Shown: piece after piece, positions 12,501 to 25,815 of the stretch
Layout: each line of letters starts with the position of its first letter
How positions within the stretch are numbered: position 1 is the stretch's first letter
NCBI RefSeq assembly: GCF_001659605.2
Contig: NC_035176.2
Coordinates: 30,622,716 to 30,686,715 of the forward strand
Length of the DNA: 64,000 nucleotides
DNA from: Manihot esculenta
Lineage: Eukaryota > Streptophyta > Magnoliopsida > Malpighiales > Euphorbiaceae
Reading direction: 5' to 3'
Made by a program: the position numbers and the translations under genes
The notes under the pieces: model-generated
Database searches by the model: none
What the model saw: only the letters and a program-made list of their open reading frames with translations
Told to the model about the DNA's origin: nothing

Positions 12501-13260
12501 GGCTGAGGAGCTTCAGAATCAAATGGAACAAGATTATGACATTGGGTGAGTTCTTTATAATCTACTCTTTTGTTATGGATGGATTTCACTAAGTGTAAAT
12601 CCTGGTGGTAATGCTCCTGGGAAGTAATAGTAATATAGTGGAATTCTAAATCAAACTCTTGCTTTTTTCTCTCCTTGCATCCTTGTTTCCGCATGTAATA
12701 ACTTTTTTTGTTTACTATTGAAATTTTTATTCAGGTCAACCATTCGAGACAAGATTATCCCTCATGCTGTATCTTGGTTTACGGGTGAGGCAATGGAGGG
12801 AGATGAGCTTGGAATGGAAGACGATGACGAGGATGAAGATATTGATGAAGAGGATGATGAAGACGATGAAGAAGAAGAGGATGAGGAGGATGAAGAGGAA
12901 AGCAAAACCAAAAAGGTCTGACAGTATTTTATTGCTGCCCTGTTGTTTTTCCTACTTTTTCTCTTTTGGGTTTTTAATTTGATGTGCTAATCATTGTTTT
13001 TGTCAATTGGGTGCAGTCAGCTGGGAACAAGGTAGGATCTTATTCTCTATTTCAATTTCTCATATTTTTCAAACTCACTACTGTGATCATTCCTTTCTCT
13101 CCTCCACCTCCTCCAAGTCTTAATAATCTCGCATTTAGCTGCATAGTGAATTTTTAACCTTACCTCCATTTTTCTTTTTTACTTGATATAGAAGAGTGGA
13201 AGAACACAAGTTGGGGACGGTCAGCAGGGCGAGCGGCCTCCAGAATGCAAGCAACAATAA
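9517..13260 (+). CDS. NAP1: Nucleosome assembly protein 1 (histone H2A-H2B chaperone)
   Basis: A 366-residue histone chaperone that shuttles between cytosol and nucleus and takes part in nucleosome assembly. Twelve exons: 9517-9562, 9659-9702, 9859-9954, 11232-11324, 11597-11684, 11778-11839, 11938-12122, 12237-12414, 12502-12545, 12735-12915, 13017-13031, 13192-13260. All frames join. The intron after exon 3 begins with GC, not GT; exon 11 has only 15 nt. The protein runs from the N-terminal coiled coil ([20 protein letters not shown]) through the NAP fold ([50 protein letters not shown]) to a long Asp/Glu tail. It ends in CKQQ, a CaaX-type farnesylation box known from Arabidopsis NAP1 proteins. 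Length and layout match the plant NAP1;1 to NAP1;3 group; which paralogue is unclear. Confidence 0.95.
10660..10980. repeat. Possible small transposon remnant in NAP1 intron 3
   Basis: This part of the 1277-bp intron is richer in G and C than its surroundings and contains repeated CTGGA/CTGGT and GGTCC words with weak inverted symmetry (CCAGAGCTGGAACTGG near 10721 against CACTGGTTCTGAGCCGG near 10917). Such patterns are common in degenerate MITEs. No clear ends or target duplication were found. Confidence 0.25.
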
Positions 13261-16230
13261 TTTTGATTGCTGCAGTGTATGTGAAGTAGCTGAATTGATG
13301 GTTGTAAGGGAGCGGAAAGAAAGGGGCTTGAAGTTTTGGGTGGTAGTTAATTTTTTATTTAATTTATTTTCACTTTGTCATTACGAACAATTGGTGTGGA
13401 GTTCTTCTTTCGCTTTACCCTTTTGTTTTGGAGAGAATGTGATCAAATAGTTAGTACGAGCGATTTCTTTTTGTTGATGCATGTTGGGAATTTGCTGGAT
13501 GCGAATGTTCTCCACGAACTTCACATTCGACCTCTATTTGTCCTAGTAATTATATTTATACCTAGTTTTGGTCTATCTTTGGCTTTTCCCTTTAATTCAT
13601 GGATTTTACTTATTTGGGTCATGGGAGTGTTCAATTAAATTCCTGGTTTTATTTTTAAGAATCAGATTGGAATCAAACTCGTTTGTAGTTTGAGTTTGAT
13701 TTAGATAATTTTAGAACGGTTTGATCTTATTTGGTAGAAGAAAAATAATTGTAACAGAAAAATGGTCCTCCGCTGTCACAATATCAGAGCTTTAGAGGCA
13801 AAAATCACACCCGACCGCAGCCGCGAAGTAGTCCTTCCCGTAACCCATCGATGTTCCAAGAATTCCTTCGTTGTGGCCTTCATCTCGTAGTCACAAAAGT
13901 GGTCCATTTCTTTATCGGTAATCTCACAGTTACATTGGCAAAAAGTTGAACTTGAGGGTTTGCCCTGCCCCTTTCTAACTCTGGTAAAAAGAAAAAAAAT
14001 CTTATAGTTGCAATCATCAGATCGACCACACCGATATTATTAGTGTGCTATTTCAAAGTAAACTAACTTTTAACTAAATTGAGACTTCTAAATTAAATTC
14101 AAATACAAAAAAAAAAAAAAAAAAATTAAGCGTGAAAATAATTTTTGCGAACAAATTTTTTCGTGAAAATTATTTTTCAACAGATAATTTATTTTTTATT
14201 ATTTAATTTGAATTTAAAATATAAAATTTATTAATAAAATATTCTTAATAAATATTTCAAAGGTGAAAAATGAAATCATCTATATTTTTATATTATATGT
14301 TAAAGTGGAAAGTGGGGGAATGTAGAGACTTCTTAAATTAATCTTACTATATTTTATTAATTATAAATTTATTGTTATTTAAAATTTTTAATTTAATTAT
14401 TCCTAAACTATTCTTACTATATTTTATTAATCACAAATTTATTATTATTTACAAAATTTTAATTTAATTATATTAATATTTTATTTAAATTCTAATTCAT
14501 TAACGAAATCTAAACATTTAAATTATAGTTAATTAAAATTTATCAAGAAAAAAAAATTCTCTTATTGGAAGTACTTGTATTTAAATTTTATCATGAGTTA
14601 AACTATAATTTTAAAAAAATAATTATATTGTGTTATTATTTAAAATTTTAATTAAATTATTTAATTATATTATTAATTTATTTAAATTTAAATTGATCGA
14701 AGATATTCTTGATTAAATTTTATTATAGAAGATTTTTTACATTTAAATTCTATTCATTGAAATTTTATCGTAAATTAAATTATTTTATAAAAAATAATGA
14801 ATTAAACAAAAAAATTATATATAAAAATATAAAGATAATTTTAAATTAATGATTGGCATGAAGTGATTTTTTAATAAAAAAAATAAAAAAATACCACTTC
14901 ATAAATTTATATTATTATTTTTTTAATTAATATAAAAAGATTTATTAAGAATGTTTTTATTTGTTTAAAAAATTATAAATTATTATTAGAGTTCATTTAA
15001 TTTTAAAATTCTTAATTCTATTTGTAATTAAATTCTATTTTTACTATAAATTTAAATAAATATATAATATAATAAATTTAAATTTATATAATATAATATA
15101 AATGTTTTCCCTTTTAAAACTAACGGTTAATATTTTAATTAATTAAGCACTCATAGACTTAATATGATAGAAAGTCCATTTGAATAAATTTGACAAATCT
15201 CAAATTTTACTTCTCCAATCTCTATTTAAAAAAATAACATTTTCATTAATTATCGTATCATATAAATTTAAAGAATATTAACAATATTATTAATAGAGTT
15301 ATAAATAATTAATAATTTTATACAAACAGACTTAATCTAGCGGTAAATGCATCTGAATGAATTGAGAGATATCATATTTTACTCTCCAATCTCAATTTTC
15401 ATTTTAAAAAAAGTAATTAATAATTTTAAAAATTTTTATATAAAGGCTTTTGTTGATATTATTTTATAAATTATAATAGTTAATACTTATAAAATTAATA
15501 TATTTAATATTTATTTTCAATTTATCTATGATTTATTATATTTATTTAGAGTATAATATATTTATCATATAAATAAAATTGAGATAAATATTTATTATTA
15601 TTTTTTAAAAAAATTTATTTTTTAATTATGGTAATAAATTATTGAATTTGAATGAATACTAACATTTAAGGATTTCAGTTGAACTATTATTTAGTAATAA
15701 TGATAAATTTAATAATTCTAAAATTATCTTTTATTATCATGTAAAATATTTAAAAAATACAATTATATATTTAATAAAAATTGAAAATCCCTTAAATGAT
15801 AAATTATAAGTTAATATCAACTGAATTAACATAATTATATTTATATTGATTTTTATTTTAATAAATGTATGAGATAAGTACACGAATTTAAAATTGAAAT
15901 TAAAATTATTTAAATAAATATTTACCGAAATAAAGATTAGAGTATAATAATTTCATGATATATATTTTTCAAATAATAAAATTTAAAAAATTATATTCGA
16001 TTTAGTGCTATAAATTATTAAGATAATATTAGGATATCATTTAATAAATTTAAATTTTAAAATTCTTATAATTATTTATACTTAAATTATTATAGTTAAT
16101 TTTTTATTATAATTTAAATTTATGATATATTAATTCTTCTTTTTTTTTTTTTGTTTTTCATTTAATCGGCAAATTAAAAGCTGAATGGACCTTGAAAGCG
16201 GAGGGCTCAAAAAAGGAGGGAAACCAAAAC
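13261..16230. other. NAP1 3' region followed by AT-rich intergenic DNA
   Basis: The first 400 bp probably hold the NAP1 3' untranslated region. From about 13640 on there is no coding signal. A 20-nt poly(A) run is at about 14107, a diverged 70-bp tandem duplication at 14340-14471, and a pair of similar segments near 15155 and 15328. Otherwise the sequence is low-complexity A/T. Confidence 0.6.
14340..14471. repeat. Diverged tandem duplication, period 70 bp
   Basis: CTTACTATATTTTATTAAT occurs at 14343 and again at 14413, and both copies continue with related sequence (AAATTTATT, then a TTTAATTTAATTAT end). Two units with several substitutions. Confidence 0.6.
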
Positions 16231-16243
16231 TTCTTTAGGGCTA

Positions 16244-16252
16244 AAACCCTAA
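16244..16252 (+). promoter_or_regulatory. Telo-box upstream of RECA3
   Basis: AAACCCTAA, 66 bp before the start codon. Telo-boxes mark many plant promoters of housekeeping and cell-cycle genes, which would suit a DNA maintenance gene. Confidence 0.4.
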
Positions 16253-16317
16253 AAACAGATTGTGTTCTCCCTCGCTTTTCCCTTTCTTCCTGAAATTATT
16301 TTTTGGCACAGGCTTAC

Positions 16318-19300
16318 ATGGCCAACCTTCTTCGAAACGCTTCTTCTCTGAGACGTGCCCTACTTGCTCCCACGGTAAGTTACTTAACGCACTCCTCTAT
16401 TTCTCTTACTCTCCTCTCTGAGTCATCTGATCAGTTGCACTCTGTTTTGCTGCTGCCAAAGTTTTAGAAATGCTGAATCTTAATGTTATCATTGCTTAAT
16501 ACCTTGGTAAAAGAACACACAGCTTACTCAAATGAGCATGACTCTACTTTTTAACTCAGTTCAAGCTTCTTTGATTATTCACTTAGTTTAGTTTTTTGGT
16601 GGTTTTAATTTTATAATTTCTTTTTCAGGTTTTCAAGGGAGGAATATTGGGAACGTCTTCTTGGAGTTGCAATTTTTCTTCTAAAGGTGCTGAAAATTCA
16701 TGCATTGCTTGCTGTTATTTTTTGAGTGTTAACACATTAAAAACAGACCTAAATAACTTAACTGTAGTTGGACCTTTGTCTATAACAGACTAAGGACCCT
16801 GAAGCAGAGATTGAAGGTTGAATTCACATTAAAGGGAATTGTGTTGCCGTGTTTGATATGTGTAATAATAATCATTCCAAACACTGAAGTGGTTTGCATT
16901 ATCAAATTTTTGAATCAATTTGTGAAATGCAATTCCTAAAAGGAAGATTGTACGAGTCTTTTGAAACTAAATTTTTTTAGACCATAAATGATTTTGGCTG
17001 GGAATGAATTTGTTGATATTGGGAGCACCCTTGTGCATTTGTACACGTCTTTTTTGGCTTAATATCATTTTGAGTAATACTAGCTACATTTTATCTTGCT
17101 TAGTTGCTAATCTAATTTTTAGTTTGTGATTAATTGGGTTTTTTTCTCTTGTATATGCTTGCTTGGGATTTGGGCTTATGATATGGTAACTTAATTTTAT
17201 CTTTACCACTTAATAACAAGTCTCAACTCCTATATTTTGAAGGTAGAAAAAGATCCAAGTCTGATGGAAGTGACTCTAGTGAAGCTAACTTGTCTAAAAA
17301 AGAGGTGGCTCTGCAACAAGCCCTGGATCAGATTACTTGCACATATGGAAAGGGATCTATCATGTGGTTTGGCCGGTCAATTATTCCAAAAGACGTTCCA
17401 GTGGTGTCCACAGGAAGTTTTGCACTTGACATAGCACTTGGAACTGGTGGGCTTCCAAAGGTATGCTGGAGAATTTTTGTCAATTTTTTTTCCATGAATT
17501 TATGCTGGTCTTTGCTATGAAATCTGTAAAATTATCACTTATGGAATCTCAAAACTGTAGAAGCTCTTTCTCCTAAAAATTTGGACTTGTTGCTGCTTTG
17601 GTTCCTTATTAGCAAGTGTTAGGGATTGCTCTCCTATAGCTTGGTTGTTGCTGTTTTGTTAAACTCAAAATGCATCAACTGCAAACTGAATATCCTTCAC
17701 AAGGCACATCACTTTTTTCTTACATTTAAGCGGGAATCAAACTCCAAATTTTATTGGATGCTTATGAAATCTCTGGATTGAATTGCAGGGGCGTATTGTG
17801 GAGATTTATGGTCCTGAGGCTTCTGGGAAAACTACTCTTGCTCTACATGTAATTGCTGAAGCACAGAAGCAAGGAGGTTAAGTGACAATACTCCTATGTT
17901 ATTTCTTCTTACTTCATTGGTAATAACAATTAATAACAACATGCTGGACGCTCATAGAAAGACATAATTGCCTTGCACTTGAATCCTGGCAATGTCGATA
18001 TACCTGCATTTGGTTGTTGGGGTTAGTTTGGGAGAAAAGTATATCCAAATGTTCATGTTATCTTGTCAAGATAGAATAATTTGCAAGTTCCTTAGTTTGA
18101 GGAATTAATTTGTCATTCTCTAGCATTAAAATGTTGGCTGAAGTCAATTGCTTCAGGGGATTTTAAATGAAAAAGTATTTTTCCATAGCTAGACTTGACT
18201 TTCTTGTAGGATATTGATACATTCTATTTGCAGCTTACTGTGTTTTTGTTGATGCTGAGCACGCTCTTGATTCCTCATTGGCTAAGGCCATTGGAGTAAA
18301 CACTGAAAACTTGCTTCTGTCACAACCTGATTGTGGTGAACAAGCTCTCAGCCTGGTGGATACACTTATAAGGAGTGGTTCTGTGGATGTTGTGGTTGTT
18401 GACAGTGTAAGTAATGTATGTCGTTGGTGCTTTTGCATGATGTAGTGATCTCTTTTACTTGTAGTTTCTTATTCATGCGAGAGCATTCGCACGTGTTTCA
18501 TAAGGGAATTGGCTTTCTCTCAACCCTATTTCTACCACCTTCCTGTCTGAGGCAATTTTTTTTCATGTCTGGAAGGTTATTTTAGCATAGAGTCTGAATA
18601 ACTTTTGAGCTCATTGGATTGAGTCACAGATTTGATTTCAGGTCCTTTATTCGTCATTAACCTATTTATATCTGGTGACAGGTAGCTGCCCTTGTGCCTA
18701 AAAGTGAGCTTGATGGTGAGATGGGCGATGCTCATATGGCAATGCAAGCTAGATTGATGAGCCAGGCGCTACGCAAGTTGACCCATTCTTTATCGCTGTC
18801 ACAGACGATTTTGATCTTCATAAATCAAGTATGAATATTTAGGTCTTTATTTGTTTAATTCATAAATCAAGTATGGACATAGCTCTACACACATGCAGAC
18901 ATGCATTTATAGTGGTATTGGTCTGCACTTTCTTTATGCTTAATGATCATATCCCTCATTGCTTGCATCTATGTGCAGGTGAGGTCAAAGCTTAGTACCT
19001 TTGGATTTGGTGGGCCAACTGAAGTAACTTGTGGTGGTAATGCTTTGAAGTTCTATGCTTCATTGCGCTTAAACGTAAAAAGAGTGGGGTTTATAAAGAA
19101 GGGGGAAGAGGTATGGCGTTTTATCTTTTATTGTTAATTTGTGAATTTGTTATGGGATTTTGCCTCATACTTGTTTGAATTTGTAAAATTTGCATGTGGC
19201 ATTAGCTCCCAATTACAGAAAATCTGAAACATCCTTGGTTTGAAAGACAAAAACAATGTCATAAGATGGTGAAATTGCCTAGAAAAAGCAGGTAGCATTT

Positions 19301-20243
19301 AGTCCCAAACATATTTTTGTGTTTTCAAAATAAGTACATAATATGCAAGGATGCATGTTGGTGTGGAGAGTTGCCTGAAGAGGATATAATCTTGATCCAA
19401 AGACTGAAAAAGTAAAGAGGGCTAAAGCGACTGAAATAATGGAATGGATTTTTTTGAATTGCAAATTGCTGCATCTATGGTAGTCTTTGCACCATTATAA
19501 ACTTGGTCTGTATTGGAAGAGAATGTGATATAGAATTGATAATTGCAAATTGACCAGTAAAAACTATTGTTTTTTTCCTTTTTTTTTTTGTCAAAAGTAA
19601 AAACTCTTGTTAATTTACAAATATATCGACTATAGATTTAGGATGGGACATTTTTCTAGTTGCCCTGGATATTTTCTGCATAAGCCACATGCCCAAAATG
19701 AAGAGTTGATTTGGCTTTAATGCAATTGCTGAAAGGTTGGTCTGGAGTGTGCTTGTAACTGTAGGTTTTTAGGTTCAAATTGGCCAAAATGTATGCATTC
19801 CTTGATTGCACTGATCCTCACCATGCTGTCTCTTTCTGATTTCAATGTCTTTGCAGACCATAGGAAGTCAAGTTCAAGTGAAGATCGTAAAGAATAAACT
19901 TTCTCCCCCATTTAAAACTGTCCAATTTGAGCTTGAGTTTGGGAAGGGAATATGCCGGGAATCAGAGCTCATAGATTTGGGGTTAAAACACAAATTCCTT
20001 GTCAGGGCTGGTTCATTTTACAATTACAATGGTCAGAGTTTCCGTGGGAAGGAAGCCCTTAGGCAGTTTTTAGCTGAAAATGATGTTGCACGGGAAAAAC
20101 TTACTATGAAGCTCAGGCAGGAGCTACTTGATTTTGGCTCAGGTAAGGAACAGGGAACAGAAGCTACTGGTGGAGAACCTGTAGAAGGAATTATTTCAGC
20201 TGACGCTACTGATGAAGAAGCAGTTATTGCAGTAGAGGCGTAA
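16318..20243 (+). CDS. RECA3: RecA homologue, mitochondrial (RECA3-like)
   Basis: A 419-residue bacterial-type RecA recombinase, expected in mitochondria, where plant RECA2/RECA3 act in homologous recombination and limit rearrangement of the organelle genome. Eight exons: 16318-16374, 16629-16686, 17243-17460, 17789-17876, 18234-18406, 18682-18828, 18979-19110, 19857-20243; all GT-AG and in frame. The N-terminus is rich in Arg, Ser and Leu with few acids, a typical mitochondrial presequence. Walker A is GPEASGKT at 119-126; Walker B is VDVVVVDS ending at residue 198; [10 protein letters not shown] after the L2 loop is the RecA signature. The C-terminal tail is acidic. The closest remembered match is Arabidopsis RECA3; RECA2 remains possible. 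It sits 3 kb downstream of NAP1 on the same strand, without evident functional link. Confidence 0.93.
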
Positions 20244-23200
20244 TATGCAAATACATCAAATTGTAGATTGAGGCTATCCCGCTAGATTCCATGGTATGAT
20301 TCAGTTTTCCAAGGGATCCTGTCATCCTGCAGTCCCATTTCCTGCTTATTAAAAATGGAAGGCCAGTTGTTTCTGATCACAAGCAATCATTGTGTATATT
20401 TACACAAGGTTAGCAAGTTAAATGTTTAAGTTGGCCTTGGCCATGCAAGTTTTTGGGTCGGGCGGGTTAACTTTTGTGGCGTCCAAAAGGAGCGGCTCCA
20501 ATCAGGCTTGGTGCAAAATTCTTTGCATGTCCGGCCCATCGTGTATGTTAACTAAGAACAACCTAATATTTAGAAATGAAAATCCACAAAATTTATTTTA
20601 TTTCTACCTTTACATTATTTTCTGTATTGAAGCCAACGCACTGCCGTTATTAAAATTGAAGTGATTAGATTGGTAAAAAAAATTAGTTAAATTAAGAATT
20701 ATTTTGTTATTATTTTATTTTGTAATTTTTTTTGGAAATGAAAATAGGTGATTGGAGGAGTAGAGTTTTAGACTTTTAAGATTTATTCAGATACCAGATT
20801 AAATCTGTAAGTGTTTCATTTTATAATTTTTATAAGTTGTTTTATCCAAAATTATTTATTATTTTCAGAAACATTAAGGGGTATTAGTTAATTTTTTCTA
20901 TAATTTTCTAAAAACCAATTCTATTACTTTTTTCCCTCGTAATTATCTTATTTTTCTAGTTAGTAGATTGATTGAGAGAGAATCATTAGAATTGAAATAA
21001 TTGTGATAACAGTCATTTAGTTGATTTGATTTTTTTTTTTTCTTAATTATCATACAAAAGCCTTAACTGAGAAGTAAAAGCGATTGTGAAAGTATAATTC
21101 AGATGAGAAAGAATAATCAGATAATTTAATTATTTTTTATTATTGTAAAAACAATAAATAAAAAATAAATGTGGGAATGATATTATTAAAAATATATTAA
21201 GCTTTCACTTTTTCTCCCTTTAGTCGATTAGTGGAATCTAATCAATCTCTATTACATTCCTATCTTATATAGTTTGAATTCAACTCTAATCCTTTTTCTT
21301 TTAACAAGGATTATTTTGGAGAATAATCCTCATTTATTAATTTTTTATTATTGACCTTTTTGTATAAATTACGTACATGATAACGATATTTTATGTACGA
21401 CAAAGTTGGTCATGTAGGAGATATTACAATTTTTCATTCTCATCTCCTTGGAGATAAAGAAAGCACTTGGAAATTGCTCAACCTAGACTTCATTGCTCTT
21501 GACTAATCTAATTAATATTGAACTTAGATGAAAGAAAATATTTAAATAATACGAAAAATATAAATTGAATGCTTAAACCTAATTCATCATAATATACCGG
21601 TGATAGTTTTAATGTAAAAAAAATAAAAAATAAAAAATAACTAGAAAAGAAAATCCCTTTTCTCACTCATTTCTTCCTTTCCATTTCTCAATCCTTCTAA
21701 ATCACCAATCTAAACTAAATAAAAATAAAATTACAACTCCTATTCTACAAATAAAAAGAAAGAAAAAACTCTATTAGTAATAGAAAAATATATACATAAT
21801 CTTCATCGAGACAATAACTTTTTCATGCATACAAGGTTATGTAACTATACAGTTTAGATGTGTAATTTTCTAAAATAGATGAAAGTTAGAAGAGCGATAA
21901 TTGTAATTTATTTGGTTGACCTGTGATACGGTTCGACCGTGTAATTTTCTGTATATCAATCTTGATACCTAATCCAATAACTTATAATAACTGAAAAATC
22001 TACGAAAACTTAGAACTAAGACACATGGTTAGATTAGGTACGAAAGGTAGAGAATGTGCAGAACAAGCTTAATAAGTATAGAGCAATAGTTCTGAATTTT
22101 AAATACTTTAAGGTTTTAAAGTTAAAGAGTTACAGAGAATAATGAGGTTGAAGAAGAAGAAGACAAATAAAAGTTTCGTTTACAAATTGAGTAAGAATTT
22201 TTGTACTTCCATATATAAGAGATACATACACTTGCTTTTATCTTTTCAGGTTTGGTAATTATACTTTTTGATAAAAATCCATACCGGATCTATTAATAGT
22301 GAACAGTTTGCTTCTTTAATACTTAGTTAATTAAAAGCATATTCTCCCCTAACAAACATGAAGTTAGGCTGTTGAAGCACGAACATTTCAAGTTTTATAA
22401 GACTCTCCGAGAAGTTGAAGGGCTGAATATTAACAATTATGACACTATAAGTGCTCTTATCTCTCCTGATGGCTCATGGCTATCTGAACTTAACTAGGTT
22501 GAATCACTAGTACATGAGCCACAATCTTAAATGGGGTTATGTTATCAATGTGGCATATCAGGATACAAAAAGAGATTAAGGCATCTTATTGCCGTGGCTC
22601 TCTTAGTCAGGCTCTCAAAATTACTCAACCTATCTCTTATGAACAGACGACTTAATCATTTCCATTGTCCAGTGATAAGGCACATGTGACGAGATCTAAG
22701 ACAAGACTATGCTTTATATGTTTTTACTATGAAATTGAAGATTTCAGACAGACCGGAATCTCCAGATGAACTTTTTCAAGATGCCTATGAAGAAAGTTAA
22801 AGAAACCATCAACACCCATATATTATTCTCAGTATGAAGAAGCTGTTGAGAATTCACGGCTTGGTTCTTCAGTCTAGCAAGATCAGAAGAATGTGACTTC
22901 CATGCTAAATCCTCATAAATGTCAACAACATCACTGCCGAAACATCTAGTAAACACACAAAAATTTTCCATTCCAAGCTATTGGTAAATCCTCATAGAAA
23001 AAATAATTTAGTCTTTGGGCAAATTATGACCTTACTTTTAGTCTGAGAGTCTTGTGAAGCAATTAAGCAAGAAACATGATCCTCCACAAGAGTCCACTCA
23101 AGCAAAAATTGTTTGAATGCATCCCATTTGCATACTAAATTGAGCTTCACTCATTTTCTTTACCCACTTTCCCTCCCACACAGGCAATTGCACTCAAGAA

Positions 23201-24590
23201 AGAAAAAAAAAACTATATGATGGAGATATTCAGCTATTCTAACCCTTTCTTCACTTTTTTTTTTTTTTAAAAAGTCACAATTTTGATGATTAGTAGACTT
23301 GTAGAAAATGCTAATGCAATGACTTGTAAAATGTGTCTAAGTACCATGTTTTTACTTTTGTCATGTGTTTTTAACTGTCTTCTTCTTACAGTTGGTTTCC
23401 TGAATTCAGACACTATTCTTCATGTTTTGGTTTCACAAGTCCTACACAAGACTAGTTTCAGATGCATCTTAATATTTTCTTTTCTTTTCTTTTTTTTTTT
23501 AGTCTAAATTATGCATTGGGTTATGGTCAGAAAAGAGAAAAAGGGGAAGCCTCCATAATCTAATTGGAGGAAGAAAATTAGCCAAAGAAATGTATAGAAG
23601 AGTTATTAGAGAGTCAAATTTTGGTTTTTCTAGAAATGGGATCCACCAATTTTTGAAGTAGATGAAAAAGTTGAAAGGTGCTTGGCATGAAAATTGAGAG
23701 ATTGTGAGGAAAACTAGCAAGTTTGAATTGAATTGAATGGAATAGAGTTTTTGGATGCACTCTTGCTTTTTGGAAGCAATAGTGGGTGGGTAACTTCTGT
23801 GGAAAATTCCCTGGACATAAATGATTGAATGTATAGCAAATCTTGAGGTAGACTTAGTAATGACTTTTTCCCTTTCTCTAGATATTTCTTTTTAATCAGA
23901 AGATCTAATTATATTCATTGCGAATAAAAATTATAAGGTTGGACTTAAATACAGAAATACAAAAATTCATTAATATAAACTTAACTCTATTCGATCTGAA
24001 TAATAAAATATCTACTAAAAAATGAATTTCAATAAACTTAACTCTATTCGATTTGAAATTTTACTTTTTTTATACTTTAAAAATAAAAAAATAAATAATC
24101 TATGGAGTTAAGGAGGTAAACTAATAATAATAATAATAATAATACAATAACTATTAAAGTCTCTATCATGAGGATGAACAAATTTGACATTGTTCAAAAC
24201 ATAAAAAATTGGAAAATACCAAAACAAGAATGCATAAACAACTTGGTTATTATAGCATGTTGATTGTTACTTGGCCCCACAAACACTTGTAAAAAATATG
24301 ATTAAATAGATTATCTTATTAATTTTATTATAAATTATACACTTTTCACTTTGTCAATTTACTTTTCTAAAAGGCTTCTATGCCATATTCATATTGAATA
24401 CTAATTATAGGAATTGAATTCAAAATTAAATTTAACTACCATCCAAAATGACTAATGCAATTATAATTTAATTTAATAGTTATTAAGTTTATTCTCATAT
24501 AATAAATGATATTTAATAATTAAAATAATAATAAATACTTTGTTTGATAGTCTAACCTGATATTAATTTACTACCTAAATTTCTGTATTT
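20244..24590. other. RECA3 3' region and gene-poor DNA
   Basis: The first 200 bp probably hold the RECA3 3' untranslated region. No gene is recognised beyond. Near 22370-22560 the plus strand shows a broken frame with CYQCG (a degenerate CCHC-like motif) that could be a decayed transposon gag. A 75-codon minus-strand frame at 22744-22971 ends in a hydrophobic stretch with a basic tail, but nothing identifies it. A TAA microsatellite is at 24122-24144. Confidence 0.4.
24122..24144. repeat. (TAA)n microsatellite
   Basis: About seven TAA units in a row. Confidence 0.85.
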
Positions 24591-24875
24591 TCAACTTTTT
24601 ATTTTGTTTTCTTGCATGGGTGCAATAAAGAGAAATTTTAAGATCGGTAATTTTTTTTTGTGTTCTTGTATTTTTGTCGGATGATGATTCTCTAGAACTG
24701 CTAATTGGTTTTTTGCATGTGCTTTTGTGATGAGTTCCATGCACATAAAAGTTATCGTGTTATCTAGTGTGTCTTGTTCAAGTCGATGAAAGTGTGGATG
24801 GTGGCAACTCGTGAAATGATGATTCAAAAGGCGTGATTGGAACATTAAAAAACGTGTCTTCTCTGCGGTAGTTGT

Positions 24876-25215
24876 ATTTCTCTCGTCGATATGAGAGTTT
24901 TTTTTTTTATCTGAGTTGAGTTGTGTTTCTATTTATTTTCTAGATCTATTCTTTTTTATGGAAATCAAATTTGTAGTGGTTGAAAAGAGTTTTTTATATT
25001 TTAATACACATTCTCACCTGGTGGGCTTCAATAGAGAAAATTTTTATTACTGTGTTTGGTTGAAAGTGTTTGAAAGGACTAAAGTTAGCTTTTGGTCTCT
25101 AAAAAGAATAACCATTGAATTGTTTTCTAGATCATTTCGGGTCAAATTTTAGGTCTGTTGAGTATGAACTGTAATTTATTTATTTTAATGTTTTTTAACC
25201 TTAAAGACCTTATTT
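24876..25215 (+). repeat. 340-bp duplicated segment, copy 1
   Basis: Starts ATTTCTCTC and ends near GACCTTATTTT. It matches 25815-26153 over its full length with scattered substitutions, for example GAAATCAAATTTGTAGT, ACACATTCTCACCTG and ATCATTTCGGGTCAAA in both. No TG...CA ends, so it is not an evident LTR. No coding content is recognised. Confidence 0.85.
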
Positions 25216-25362
25216 TACCCACCATTTGCAGCAGTAAGAAGTGTGGCGGCAGGAATAACAGCAGAAGCAGTGGTAGTGATAATGTCATTGGAAGTAGGCA
25301 GTGCAGAAGCAGAGGCAGTGACAACATTTGATTTCATTTGTGTAAAAATAAATTCTTAGGAT

Positions 25363-25815
25363 TGTTGGAAATATTGGGTAAAATAATGAAACCTGAGTTG
25401 TGTTGAACATTGTTCTTAAGAATTTATTTTGTGATCTCTCAGGATTAAACATGTTCTTCTGGGATTTAATTTTCAGGATCAGGACAACAAGAATTTATCA
25501 CTGATTTATAACCCAGCAGATAACACAGAGAAAAGAAAAAATAAGGTAGAAAAATAGGAGTGCATATCTTTGTAAAGACGAAAACTATTTATTATGGAAA
25601 AACTGACAGTTATATATGGTTATAAAACTTTTGAAATAAAATCATAACTGTTATATTTAATATTATATTTAAATCTCATAAATAAAATAATTAATGACTA
25701 TAAAATCTTTAATTACAATAAAATTTTCAATCTCTAATTACCATGAAATCTTCAACAACCATAAAATTTTTAATGAACATAAAATCTTTTTGAAATCTAA
25801 ATTAATTTTACAACA
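25363..25815 (+). mobile_element. Possible solo LTR between the duplicated segments
   Basis: Begins TGTTGG and ends ACAACA, giving the short inverted ends usual for plant LTRs, with an AT-rich body of 453 bp. The five bases before (AGGAT) and after (TTTCT) do not match, so no target duplication supports it. The right end coincides with the start of the second 340-bp repeat. Confidence 0.3.

Noticed and set aside
12764..12982. Met/Lys-rich frame in NAP1
   Set aside because: Shadow of the acidic tail exon in another frame.
22370..22560. CYQCG word suggesting a retrotransposon zinc knuckle
   Set aside because: The His and Cys spacing is broken and stops interrupt the frame.
22744..22971. 75-codon minus-strand frame with a hydrophobic C-terminus
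   Set aside because: No family recognised and no neighbouring exon; not enough to call a gene.
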